Origin: Paenibacillus xerothermodurans
Lineage (GTDB): Bacteria; Bacillota; Bacilli; Paenibacillales; NBRC-103111
Assembly: GCF_002220865.2 (NCBI RefSeq)
Contig: NZ_NHRJ02000012.1
Location: forward strand, 41,188-105,187
Direction of reading: 5' to 3'
DNA length: 64,000 bases
Position 1 is the first letter of the stretch. The number at the start of each line of letters is the position of its first letter. The translations under genes were made by a program, and so were the position numbers. A model generated the notes under the pieces. The model ran no database searches. It was not told where the DNA came from and saw nothing but the letters and a program-made list of their open reading frames with translations. Shown here one piece after another: positions 8,221 to 16,247 of this stretch.

Positions 8221-9201
8221 CTAAACACGCGCTCCCTTTCTGGCAATGTAGACGAAGAAAGGCACACCTAAAATAGCGGTCATAACGCCGACCGGGACCT
8301 CGCTGGGCATTGCGATATAGCGGGAGCTGAGATCGGCGCTCACCAACAAAATAGCACCGAGGAGTGCAGAAAAAGGAACAATCCAGCGATAATCATTACC
8401 TACCAGATATCGGACGACATGTGGAATAATGATGCCAACGAAGGCAATCGGCCCGGCTACTGCGACGGAGGCCCCAGCAAGCAAAACGATGCCAACGGCT
8501 GCAGTCAATTTAACCAGAACAGTGCGCTGACCCAGTCCGGCGGCGACATCCTCGCCCAAGGCCAATAAATTGATGTGTTTGGATAAAAACAGGCAGATAG
8601 CGAGACCGGCAATCATGTAAGGATATACGGCATGCAGCATGGCGACATCCCTGCCCGCTACTGAGCCAACCAGCCAGATGAGAATCTGGTCGAACATTTT
8701 GCCGTCCGCGAGCAAGAAGCCCTGTGTTAGGGAGTGGAAGAAAGCCGTCACTGCTGCTCCAGCCAACGTGATTTTGATGGGAGTTAGACCGTCTCTGCCT
8801 AAAGAACCCAGAACGTAAACAATAGCGGTGCTTGTAGCAGAACCGATAAAGGCGATCCAGGTGAATTCCTGAAAACCGCTTGCATGGAAACAGGATGCTG
8901 CAACCACGATAAAGAAGGCCGCACCGGAGTTCACGCCCAATATACTGGGCGAGGCGAGTGGATTGCGGGTAATCGCCTGCATGACCGCTCCCGCGACGGC
9001 AAGACTTGCGCCGACGGCGGCAGCTATGACCGCTCTAGGAACTCGGGTGGTCTGAATGATCAAATGTTCGTTAGATCCGTTAAATCCAGTGTATGATTCG
9101 ATCACTGTCTGAAAGCGGATATCCGTGACACCAAAGACAATACTGCAGCATATAGCGATACTCAAAACAATCAAGCAGAGAAAAAGTCCGAAGAATTTCA
9201 T
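8221..9201 (-). CDS. FecCD-type siderophore ABC transporter permease (first permease)
   Basis: A 326-residue permease. RVPRAVIAAAVGASLAVAGAVMQAITRNPLASPSILGVNSGA and GPIAFVGIIIPHVVRYLVGNDYR are the two family signatures. It is the first gene of the minus-strand transporter operon and is transcribed away from the binding-protein gene. The 100-bp gap upstream holds two Fur-like boxes in inverted orientation, so expression should rise under iron limitation. The ends of this gene and the next are one base apart, indicating co-translation. Confidence 0.93.
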   Translation of the reverse strand: MKFFGLFLCLIVLSIAICCSIVFGVTDIRFQTVIESYTGFNGSNEHLIIQTTRVPRAVIAAAVGASLAVAGAVMQAITRNPLASPSILGVNSGAAFFIVVAASCFHASGFQEFTWIAFIGSATSTAIVYVLGSLGRDGLTPIKITLAGAAVTAFFHSLTQGFLLADGKMFDQILIWLVGSVAGRDVAMLHAVYPYMIAGLAICLFLSKHINLLALGEDVAAGLGQRTVLVKLTAAVGIVLLAGASVAVAGPIAFVGIIIPHVVRYLVGNDYRWIVPFSALLGAILLVSADLSSRYIAMPSEVPVGVMTAILGVPFFVYIARKGARV

Positions 9202-9279
9202 AAGACTCCTACTTTCGGTAATGGGTAGATATATTCACACAAAATTGTACAGGGCAGAATTACTCAGTGTCAATGAATT

Positions 9280-9316
9280 TGAAAATCATTCTCAATAAAA
9301 ATGAGAATGATTTTCA
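9280..9316. promoter_or_regulatory. Inverted pair of Fur boxes between divergent siderophore-transport genes
   Basis: TGAAAATCATTCTCA (9280-9294) and its exact reverse complement TGAGAATGATTTTCA (9302-9316) are separated by seven bases. Each arm matches the Bacillus 7-1-7 Fur consensus TGATAATnATTATCA at 12 of 14 fixed positions. The site can control both the permease-ATPase operon and the binding-protein gene. Confidence 0.85.
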
Positions 9317-9324
9317 TTTTCATC

Positions 9325-9379
9325 TTGACAAATTTAGGTGAATTTTGTACATTCGTACTCGGAATGATAATCAATCTCA
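9325..9379 (+). promoter_or_regulatory. Sigma-A promoter of the siderophore-binding protein gene with a third Fur box
   Basis: TTGACA (9325-9330), a 17-base spacer, then TACATT (9348-9353). Just downstream TGATAATCAATCTCA (9365-9379) matches the Fur 7-1-7 consensus at 12 of 14 positions and would cover the transcription start. Together with the 9280-9316 pair the promoter is bracketed by Fur sites, an arrangement suited to tight iron repression. Confidence 0.7.
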
Positions 9380-9399
9380 GTCAGGGAGCTGGTGTAGCG

Positions 9400-10401
9400 A
9401 TGCATATAAAATTACATAATGCAAGAAAGCGCGGACTTTGGACTGCCCTTCTGCTGATATTTACCGTGCTGTTGTCTGCTTGCGGAGCGCAACCGTCTGC
9501 ACAGAAGACAGCAGAAGGCGGCACAGGGAGCGCGGGAGCGCCCGCGGAGCAAGTAAGAAAGGTTAAGCACAGCATGGGTGAAACGGAAATCAAAGGAACG
9601 CCAAAACGTGTTGTTATCCTGACGAACGAAGGCACCGAAGCACTGCTGGCGCTGGGCGTGAAGCCTGTCGGCGCGGTAAGGGCGTTCACCGGCGACCCAT
9701 GGTATAAGCATACGAAGGCTGAAATGGAAGGGGTTACGGTGGTTGGCGACGAATCCCAGCCAAATATTGAACAGATCATAGCACTAAAGCCGGATCTAAT
9801 AATAGGTAACAAAATGCGTCAAGAGAAAGTATACAACCAGCTTCAGGCGATTGCGCCAACCGTCTTTTCTGATGTTCTCCGCGGTGAGTGGAAAAATAAC
9901 TTCCTGCTCTACGCAGAAGCCCTGAATAAGAAGGCGGAAGGCGATAAAGTGATTGCGGATTTCGATAATCGTATTGAGGAATTCAAGAAGCAGGCAGGCG
10001 ACAAGCTCAAAAAGAAAGTGTCGGTAGCTCGCTTTATGGCAGGCAAGACGCGTATTTATAACACGGACACGTTTACTGGCGTGATTTTCAAGCAAATCGG
10101 TATTGCCCGGCCGGAGACGGTGCTAAATGCTAAGAATACATTCGCGGATGAGATCACAAAGGAAAGACTGCCTGAACTCGATACGGACATTCTATTCTAC
10201 TTTACCTATGAAACGGGCGACGGCACAGCCAATAAAACGGAACAGGAATGGCTGAATGACCCGCTTTGGAAGAACATGAACGTAGTAAAAAGCGGCAACG
10301 CACATAAGGTGAGCGACGTCATTTGGAATACCGCTGGCGGCGTAAAGGCAGCAAACCTGATGCTGACAGAGCTGGCTAAAATCTATGACGTGAAACTGTA
10401 A
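9400..10401 (+). CDS. Iron-siderophore ABC transporter substrate-binding lipoprotein
   Basis: A 333-residue lipoprotein. The frame is open from 9301, but that region holds Fur boxes and the promoter; the real start is ATG 9400, giving a positively charged N-terminus, a hydrophobic segment and the lipobox LLSAC. The mature protein has the class III binding-protein layout: PKRVVILTNEGTEALLALGVKPVGAV, then IEQIIALKPDLIIGNK, a long connecting helix and a second lobe. It should deliver the ferric siderophore to the divergent FecCD permeases. In Staphylococcus the HtsA protein has this role for staphyloferrin A. A strong terminator follows. Confidence 0.92.
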   Translation: MHIKLHNARKRGLWTALLLIFTVLLSACGAQPSAQKTAEGGTGSAGAPAEQVRKVKHSMGETEIKGTPKRVVILTNEGTEALLALGVKPVGAVRAFTGDPWYKHTKAEMEGVTVVGDESQPNIEQIIALKPDLIIGNKMRQEKVYNQLQAIAPTVFSDVLRGEWKNNFLLYAEALNKKAEGDKVIADFDNRIEEFKKQAGDKLKKKVSVARFMAGKTRIYNTDTFTGVIFKQIGIARPETVLNAKNTFADEITKERLPELDTDILFYFTYETGDGTANKTEQEWLNDPLWKNMNVVKSGNAHKVSDVIWNTAGGVKAANLMLTELAKIYDVKL

Positions 10402-10439
10402 CCTGTAAGTCTAAGCTTGATTAGACTGCCAGTGCAGGC

Positions 10440-10472
10440 AAGCCGATTCTTTGATGAGAGTCGGCTTTTTTT
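10440..10472 (+). terminator. Intrinsic terminator of the binding-protein gene
   Basis: Arms AAGCCGATTCT (10440-10450) and AGAGTCGGCTT (10457-10467) with a six-base loop, one G-T pair, followed by a run of T. Confidence 0.88.
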
Positions 10473-10502
10473 CATCCATTCACCCTACAAGGAGAGGTCG
10501 AG

Positions 10503-10775
10503 ATGCTCACTGCGTTTTCCGAGGTACTGTTAGTTAATTATCGCATTATACATAAGGAGCATGACGAGCCCGCGGCAGAGAACGGTTCAGGCTTAAAAGT
10601 CAGGCATCTTATTTATTAAACTAGTGGGAGCACACTTTTGTTACGCAGCAAATGCTGCATGAACTATCGTCTTGTGGGAGAGGACCGATACTGGCATACG
10701 TGTCCGACAATTAGTGATACACGACGGATCGAGAAGTATGTTGCCACACATGCGGCTCGGGTTTCTGCAAAGTAA
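10503..10775 (+). pseudogene. FhuF-type ferric reductase remnant (C-terminal 2Fe-2S domain) with in-frame stop
   Basis: An ATG at 10503 with AAGGAGAGG upstream opens a frame of 90 codons broken by one TAA at 10617-10619. Before the stop it reads MLTAFSEVLLVNYRIIHKEH and so on (38 residues). In the same frame after the stop comes LLLRSKCCMNYRLVGEDRYW followed by HTCPTISD, ending at TAA 10773-10775. The pattern R-x-x-CC-x-N-Y-R-L ... C-P is the unusual C-terminal iron-sulfur motif of FhuF-like siderophore reductases, which release iron from imported ferric siderophores. The much longer N-terminal FhuF part is absent. I read it as a decayed gene; readthrough or a sequencing error at 10617 is possible. 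Confidence 0.75.
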
Positions 10776-10808
10776 AGGTGAGCTACGATATGGAAGGGAG
10801 GGATGCTA

Positions 10809-12053
10809 ATGTCCAGAGCTACACTACAAGAAGTCGTGCCACACGTACCCCAAGGTAACCGAGAGCCGGGCCATGCATGGCAGGTCCGAGCATTCCGACG
10901 TTTCCTGCTTGGCAGCTTTGTGTCCCGTACCGGGGATTGGATGGATATGACGGTGTTGAACTGGGTGGTGTTACAGATGACCGGCTCCTCAGTTTATTTG
11001 GGACTGATCAATGCATGCCGGCTGCTACCTACCTTCATTGCCAGTATCCCAGCCGGTATGTTGGCCGACCGGTATGAGCGCAAAAAGCTGCTGCTCGGAA
11101 CACATATGGTTAGTACGGTTTTCACGTTCCTGCTTGCCGCTGCGCTGATGCTGCATTCGCCTTTTGGGTTATTTGCGCTGCTGGTGACACTGCGCTCCTT
11201 CGTCCAGGCAATGGACCCGGTCATTCGCGGCGCGCTTATCCCGAATCTGGTTCCTGAGTCGTGCATGAGCAGTGCATTATCTATGCATGTCGCGGTGTTA
11301 AACTTATCCCGAATGATTGGGCCCGCGGTAGCCGGCGGATTGTTATCCTTTCTGGCTGCGGACTCGATTTTTATATTAACAGGATTGTGCATATTAGGTG
11401 GCACGCTGTCACTATCAAAAATGCCGCAGCTGCCTGCAATAATGTCGGACAAAGCAAAGCAAGCAAGCAGTCTGAGAGAGGCCCTCCACTTTATCAAGCA
11501 GCAGCCGCTGATTCAGGCACTGCTGACACTGGCGGTGATCCCAATGCTATTCGCTTTTCCTTACACATCCCTCATGCCTTACTTTGCTCAGCAATTACTG
11601 CAGCTCGGTCCTGGAGGGTTTGGCATGCTCTTGTCCGTTTCGGCTATCGGGGCGCTCCTCGGCTCGGTTGGACTATCAGTGAAAGCGCCGCAAGGGCATA
11701 CCGGCAAATGGCTTGTGACGTCCATTATTGCCTTTGGTTTGTCCTGGGTTGCATTCATTGAGTCAGTTAATTTGACTATGGCTCTCATCTCTATGCTTGC
11801 TGTAGGTTTGACAGGTCAAACCTACCGTACCATGAGCCGCATTACGCTACAAAAACAGGTGCCCGATGATCTCCGGGGGCGAGTCTTAAGTATAGCGTTG
11901 ATGGACAGAGGCTTCATCCCCCTCGGTACGATTCTCATCGGGGCTGCTGCGGAGTTCGCCGGTCCTCATACGGCGGGGCTGATTATGGGTGGAAGCTGTA
12001 TCGCTGTCACATTGGCCGTGCTTCTGTACAAAAAGGAATTATGGAGAATGTAA
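10809..12053 (+). CDS. MFS transporter, probable siderophore exporter
   Basis: A 414-residue protein with 12 predicted membrane segments. ATG 10809 sits six bases after GGGAGGG; the in-frame ATG at 10803 touches the ribosome binding site and is less likely. The motif GMLADRYERKKLL is the loop 2-3 signature of the major facilitator family, and the overall pattern (FLLGSFVSRTGDWMDMTVLNWVVLQMTGS) is that of the EntS/MFS_3 group of enterobactin-type exporters. It stands where sfaA stands in the staphyloferrin A locus and would export the product of the NIS synthetases. Confidence 0.87.
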   Translation: MSRATLQEVVPHVPQGNREPGHAWQVRAFRRFLLGSFVSRTGDWMDMTVLNWVVLQMTGSSVYLGLINACRLLPTFIASIPAGMLADRYERKKLLLGTHMVSTVFTFLLAAALMLHSPFGLFALLVTLRSFVQAMDPVIRGALIPNLVPESCMSSALSMHVAVLNLSRMIGPAVAGGLLSFLAADSIFILTGLCILGGTLSLSKMPQLPAIMSDKAKQASSLREALHFIKQQPLIQALLTLAVIPMLFAFPYTSLMPYFAQQLLQLGPGGFGMLLSVSAIGALLGSVGLSVKAPQGHTGKWLVTSIIAFGLSWVAFIESVNLTMALISMLAVGLTGQTYRTMSRITLQKQVPDDLRGRVLSIALMDRGFIPLGTILIGAAAEFAGPHTAGLIMGGSCIAVTLAVLLYKKELWRM

Positions 12054-12082
12054 TGTTGGTTTTTTCTGGACTATATCGAAAG

Positions 12083-12118
12083 AGCCGCCCCTCTATGATG
12101 AGAAAAGGGCGGCTTCTT
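12083..12118. terminator. Bidirectional terminator between convergent MFS and NIS genes
   Basis: AGCCGCCC (12083-12090) pairs with GGGCGGCT (12107-12114), with T- and A-rich flanks on both sides. It lies between two converging genes and can serve both. Confidence 0.75.
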
Positions 12119-12132
12119 TACGTCTATTATAG

Positions 12133-14181
12133 TCACGACTCCTGATGCAGCGGATTCGGCACCTTAGCATAGGTATACTGATGGGCCTCCCCTGTCATCC
12201 GCATCAGCGTGATGGCTTTGTAGTCGACTTGCTCCTGAAAGAAAACGCTTCTGTCTGACTTCGATTGTTCCCGGTACGCCGGATGTTGCTCGATACGGTC
12301 AAAGATGGACGCGGCGATTGTATGGACTAGATTCCACAGCCTGGTTTCCTCGATGCCGTAGTACGTAGACAGGCGTAACGCAAGCTCACCCAAATGATTT
12401 TGGAAGATAGAATAGAACAATTTATTGCGCACGCTCTTCAAGTCATTCACGATGATCCTGGACTTCGGGTGGAACATGCTCACATCCAGTCCGGCGCTGA
12501 TTAGCCTGTCACGATGTACCCGAATCCCTTCCCAGTCACGGACCAGCATCTTTGATGGTGTTCCATCGGTCTTAAAGACAGGCACTGTGTTTTGTAAGTG
12601 GGCTTCGAGGCCGATACCGTATTTTACGAGCAAGGGCAGCAAGCCCCATAACGCTTGTGATACGTAAGCGTCGTAGAAGGAAAAGATAGCTTCCTCGGCG
12701 GAGCGGAAGGAACGACTCTGCTGATAACGGGCAATGAGTTCGGCAAAGACTGGCAGTCCGCTGCCGTAGGAGATTGCGACTAGTGCCGAGCCCACCACCG
12801 GAATTTCGTCGTCACCAACATACCGATACAGATTTTCTCTTAGCACACAAGCCAGATTCTCGCTACGTTCCGTCTGAACCGGTTCTTCATCCATTGGATG
12901 CAGGAAGTGCAGACCTCCCAGCTCGGCGACTGCTTGGAAGCGGTCGTGAGGTATAAGGGGATCCTGCTGGATAAGCCGCTGCAGAATACGCGTCATTAAT
13001 GGGCCGTTATGTATAGTTTGCTCGGACAGGGTACGAACTTCACCGGTCAGGTGGACCTGAGCGGTAAGCTTCAGATGCGGCTGATCACGATCCGCAGGCA
13101 CCAGCGTCCGAAACGACATGCTGGCGTAGTAATCCAAGTGAAAGCCAGGAATCAGAACGACGTCCTGGCTCTTGATTTCACTGTCGTACAGCTGCGGCAC
13201 AATATGCTTCAGCTGCCAAGGGTGCACGGGTAGAAGGGCATACGCACCTACGGATAGACCTAAGGAAGATAGGTGCTCCGTGGCATGCTCCAGCAGCTTT
13301 GGTACTTCTCTCGTAATAAGCGCGTTCCAATCTACACCATCCTCAAGCGTGGCGAGGCTGTAGAGGGAATTATGCACTGCGAGCAAGTGCACCGCAATTT
13401 CGCTGCCGAATTCAGAAGAATAGGCGAGCGTCTCCTCCGGCGAAAGGCCTTTGCGCATTTTGGCGCCGGGATGGCAGGGGTGTCCCTCAACCACATATCG
13501 CTCCATACGTGTATAATCCGACACCGCTGCGGAAGATGTGGAGACATCGCCGAACCCCTGCTGATGATGTTGACGATAGGCGTAGGCTAGCGTGAGATTG
13601 GCGGTGCTATTACATACATCATCCGCAAACATGCGGAACGCATCCGCGTCCGCCTCCCAGCCCTCGTCATACAGCAACGCCAATACTTGCAGCGCATGAT
13701 AGATACGCCTAGGCGGTTCGCTGTGAGACAAGATAAAGTAGGGCCCTTTCACTATGAGCCGACCGAAGCCGCTGATCCTTTGCACCGGTAATACCATATA
13801 GAGCTGCTGTTTGGGCAGCGGAAGTATCTCTATACGATCTGCGTCCCGGGGCAAAAGGGGATAGACTGCATTCAATAGCTCCTCCAAGCAATCGGTTTCG
13901 GTTGCCACAGAGTCAACGCACATGGCCCAACCGGATGCATCTCGAACTAAGGTAGAAGATTTCTTGGCGAGACCGCTAATATTCTCGCGCCATATCGAGG
14001 ACACCAACCGGTTGAGAATACCTGCCCGGCCCTCAGGAATCATCGAGAGATAATGGTCAAACAGCTCGGGACGATGCTGCGCCAGAAAGGATCCAAGCTT
14101 CGCTTCTTCATCTTCCAATGTAGTTTCAAGTAAGCGCGACACGCGTGCATGATAAGGTTGGTTGCATACAGACACAGACAT
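12133..14181 (-). CDS. IucA/IucC-family (NIS) siderophore synthetase, SfaD-like position
   Basis: A 682-residue NRPS-independent siderophore synthetase. Conserved blocks in order: EGHPCHPGAKMRKGLS (nucleotide-binding His-rich motif), LLPVHPWQLKHIVPQL, ASMSFRTLVP, HNGPLMTRIL, YGIGLEAHLQN and RDWEGIRVHRDRL, with a C-terminal FhuF-like segment (NHLGELALRLSTYYG). These enzymes adenylate a carboxylate of citrate or a related acid and join it to an amine. It is divergent from a second NIS gene plus a racemase, the same layout as sfaD versus sfaBC in staphyloferrin A loci. Which amine position it acylates cannot be decided here. Controlled by the shared Fur-box region at 14254-14290. Confidence 0.92.
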   Translation of the reverse strand: MSVSVCNQPYHARVSRLLETTLEDEEAKLGSFLAQHRPELFDHYLSMIPEGRAGILNRLVSSIWRENISGLAKKSSTLVRDASGWAMCVDSVATETDCLEELLNAVYPLLPRDADRIEILPLPKQQLYMVLPVQRISGFGRLIVKGPYFILSHSEPPRRIYHALQVLALLYDEGWEADADAFRMFADDVCNSTANLTLAYAYRQHHQQGFGDVSTSSAAVSDYTRMERYVVEGHPCHPGAKMRKGLSPEETLAYSSEFGSEIAVHLLAVHNSLYSLATLEDGVDWNALITREVPKLLEHATEHLSSLGLSVGAYALLPVHPWQLKHIVPQLYDSEIKSQDVVLIPGFHLDYYASMSFRTLVPADRDQPHLKLTAQVHLTGEVRTLSEQTIHNGPLMTRILQRLIQQDPLIPHDRFQAVAELGGLHFLHPMDEEPVQTERSENLACVLRENLYRYVGDDEIPVVGSALVAISYGSGLPVFAELIARYQQSRSFRSAEEAIFSFYDAYVSQALWGLLPLLVKYGIGLEAHLQNTVPVFKTDGTPSKMLVRDWEGIRVHRDRLISAGLDVSMFHPKSRIIVNDLKSVRNKLFYSIFQNHLGELALRLSTYYGIEETRLWNLVHTIAASIFDRIEQHPAYREQSKSDRSVFFQEQVDYKAITLMRMTGEAHQYTYAKVPNPLHQES

Positions 14182-14253
14182 TAAATGATCACCATCTTTT
14201 CCAAAGTTTTACTTTACACGAATTGGAGGGTTGATATATATTATGAAATGTAA

Positions 14254-14290
14254 TGATAATAATTCTCATTATCAATGATAATGATTCTCA
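14254..14290. promoter_or_regulatory. Tandem Fur boxes between the divergent NIS synthetase genes
   Basis: TGATAATAATTCTCA (14254-14268) and TGATAATGATTCTCA (14276-14290) each match the Bacillus 7-1-7 Fur consensus at 13 of 14 fixed positions, the best Fur sites in the window. They lie 70-110 bp from the minus-strand start and just upstream of the plus-strand start, so both biosynthetic operons should be iron-repressed together. Confidence 0.9.
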
Positions 14291-14339
14291 AGTCGTTGTC
14301 AATGCATTTCGGAAAAACATGGTAGGGAGTGTAGATACT

Positions 14340-16247
14340 GTGCTATTTTCTCAGGAACGATTGCAGGGATGTTTAAGAGCAGAAGAAGGTATGCTGAATC
14401 GCTTGTTTAACGTATTGCTGAGGGAGCCAGTCCTGACTGGGGACTGGCGGGTGTCTGCTGCGAAGCCGGACACGATGATGCTAAGCACCTATTCGCAATC
14501 CAGCGGAGCAGCCGAAATCAAAGAGTGGTTACAGCTATCACACGGTGATAGCCAGCATGCGCTGCTCATGCCCATACTGCATCGAGGAGCTTTTGAACGT
14601 TATGAGCTGGCCTACCCGGTTTGGAGGAGGCAAAATACAGGTTGGGAACCAATCACTTGTGTAGAGCAATGGATCGAGTGGATGGCGGAGGCAGGAATGT
14701 CTGTTCCGACTTCTGTCGTTCGAGAATTGCTAAATAGCCGGGATAATCTGAGGATGGCATATGAAAGTCTGGAGCAAAAGCAGGTTTGGGCCCATCATCA
14801 GCAGTCTACCGTGCTTGCGTTTCATCATCAGCAACGAACGAATAACCTGCTTGCCTTTATCGATAGACTTAAACAATGCAAGCCGTTCGACGAGCTGGTT
14901 TATTCAGAGTCGCTTGCCATAGAAGGTCATCCTCTCCACCCATTGACTAAAACGAAGTGGGGATTATCCAAACCGGAAGTGAGAAGGTATGCGCCGGAGT
15001 TTGAACAGCCGCTGCACGTAAGGACGGTGCTCGTCCGCAAAGATAAGGTGCGTTGGACACAGACGTGCTTTGGCTCGGAGTGCGAACTTCTGCTAGGCGA
15101 TACCACGGAGGTAGAGCGTTTGCTGCAAGGATTGGAGCCTGTACTTTCTCCCGAGGTGGGGAGCGATTATGTGCTCTTTCCCGTACATCCTTGGCAGTAC
15201 GAGCATATGCTGCCACGTCTGTTTGTGGACGAACTCAGCCGGAAAGAAATTATTCCCATTCCTTACGTAATGAGCGGCAGTGCCACGTTATCCTTTCGCA
15301 CTGTCGCATTGAACGAGGGCAGTGGACGCCACGTGAAGTTACCGGTTGCGGCTCAGGCGACTAGTGCGGTGCGAACCGTGTCACCGGAAATCACGGTTAA
15401 CGGCCCGAAGTTATCAGCTATGCTGCGGAGGATTTGGGACCGGGAAGGCGATAAGCTGGGCAGGGCTGATTTTATTGAGGAGATGGCAGGTGCGTACTTT
15501 ACCAATGGTTCAGAAGAGGATACGGCGCGTTCGCGACATCTCGCCTTCTTGGTTCGAGAGAATCCCAGGCGTTACATGCGCCAGGGTGATTTCGGTTTTG
15601 TGGCTGCCAGCCTCACGGCGTCATCGCCGCTCTGCGACCGGCCAGTAATCATGGATTGGATGGAAACTTACTACGGGGATCGAACTCCTGTGTCCCCGTC
15701 GCAGGTGCTCGATTATCTGAAACAATACGCCTTGGTCCTACTGCGACCTCTTGTTCGGCTGCTACAGCAGTACGGCATCGCACTCGAAGCGCATATGCAA
15801 AACACCATCATCTGCACTTCGAACGGAAAGGTGACTCAAGCATTGTTCCGTGATCTCGGTGGGATACGTGTACATAGAGGGCGCTTCGAGGCCGGCTACG
15901 GGACTTCACTGCAGACTGAGGGTTTGGCCGGAGCGAGCATATTTACTAATGATATGGAGGAGGTCTATAGTAAATTCGTTCATGCGGTGTTGCAGAATCA
16001 TATGGGCGATCTGATCTTCTGCCTTCGGAGACAGTTGCAGATGGAGGAGACGCTGCTATGGAAGGCGGTCCGTGCAGTGCTGGAGGAATGCTTCGACAAG
16101 AGCCATCCTCACTTTGAAGCGGATTGGCAGGCGGTGACGCGTACGCTGGTTCGCACCAAGGCGCTGTTCAACATGCGGGTAAGTGACACGGCCAAGTCCT
16201 ATCTATATACCGAGGTAACTAATCCGATCGCGGGGCTCGGGCTATGA
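14340..16247 (+). CDS. IucA/IucC-family (NIS) siderophore synthetase, SfaB-like position
   Basis: A second NIS synthetase of about 635 residues. The frame is open from 14253, but the first 12 codons overlap the Fur boxes. GTG 14340, preceded by AGGGAG at 14322-14327, is the more likely start; ATG 14319 is an alternative. Conserved blocks: EGHPLHPLTKTKWGLS, VLFPVHPWQYEHMLPRL, ATLSFRTVAL, TVNGPKLSAMLRRI, YGIALEAHMQNT and RDLGGIRVHRGRF, then NHMGDLIFCLRRQL. It is coupled to the racemase by a four-base overlap. Together with the divergent NIS enzyme it could attach two citrates to one diamine such as D-ornithine, as in staphyloferrin A. Confidence 0.92.
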   Translation: MLFSQERLQGCLRAEEGMLNRLFNVLLREPVLTGDWRVSAAKPDTMMLSTYSQSSGAAEIKEWLQLSHGDSQHALLMPILHRGAFERYELAYPVWRRQNTGWEPITCVEQWIEWMAEAGMSVPTSVVRELLNSRDNLRMAYESLEQKQVWAHHQQSTVLAFHHQQRTNNLLAFIDRLKQCKPFDELVYSESLAIEGHPLHPLTKTKWGLSKPEVRRYAPEFEQPLHVRTVLVRKDKVRWTQTCFGSECELLLGDTTEVERLLQGLEPVLSPEVGSDYVLFPVHPWQYEHMLPRLFVDELSRKEIIPIPYVMSGSATLSFRTVALNEGSGRHVKLPVAAQATSAVRTVSPEITVNGPKLSAMLRRIWDREGDKLGRADFIEEMAGAYFTNGSEEDTARSRHLAFLVRENPRRYMRQGDFGFVAASLTASSPLCDRPVIMDWMETYYGDRTPVSPSQVLDYLKQYALVLLRPLVRLLQQYGIALEAHMQNTIICTSNGKVTQALFRDLGGIRVHRGRFEAGYGTSLQTEGLAGASIFTNDMEEVYSKFVHAVLQNHMGDLIFCLRRQLQMEETLLWKAVRAVLEECFDKSHPHFEADWQAVTRTLVRTKALFNMRVSDTAKSYLYTEVTNPIAGLGL

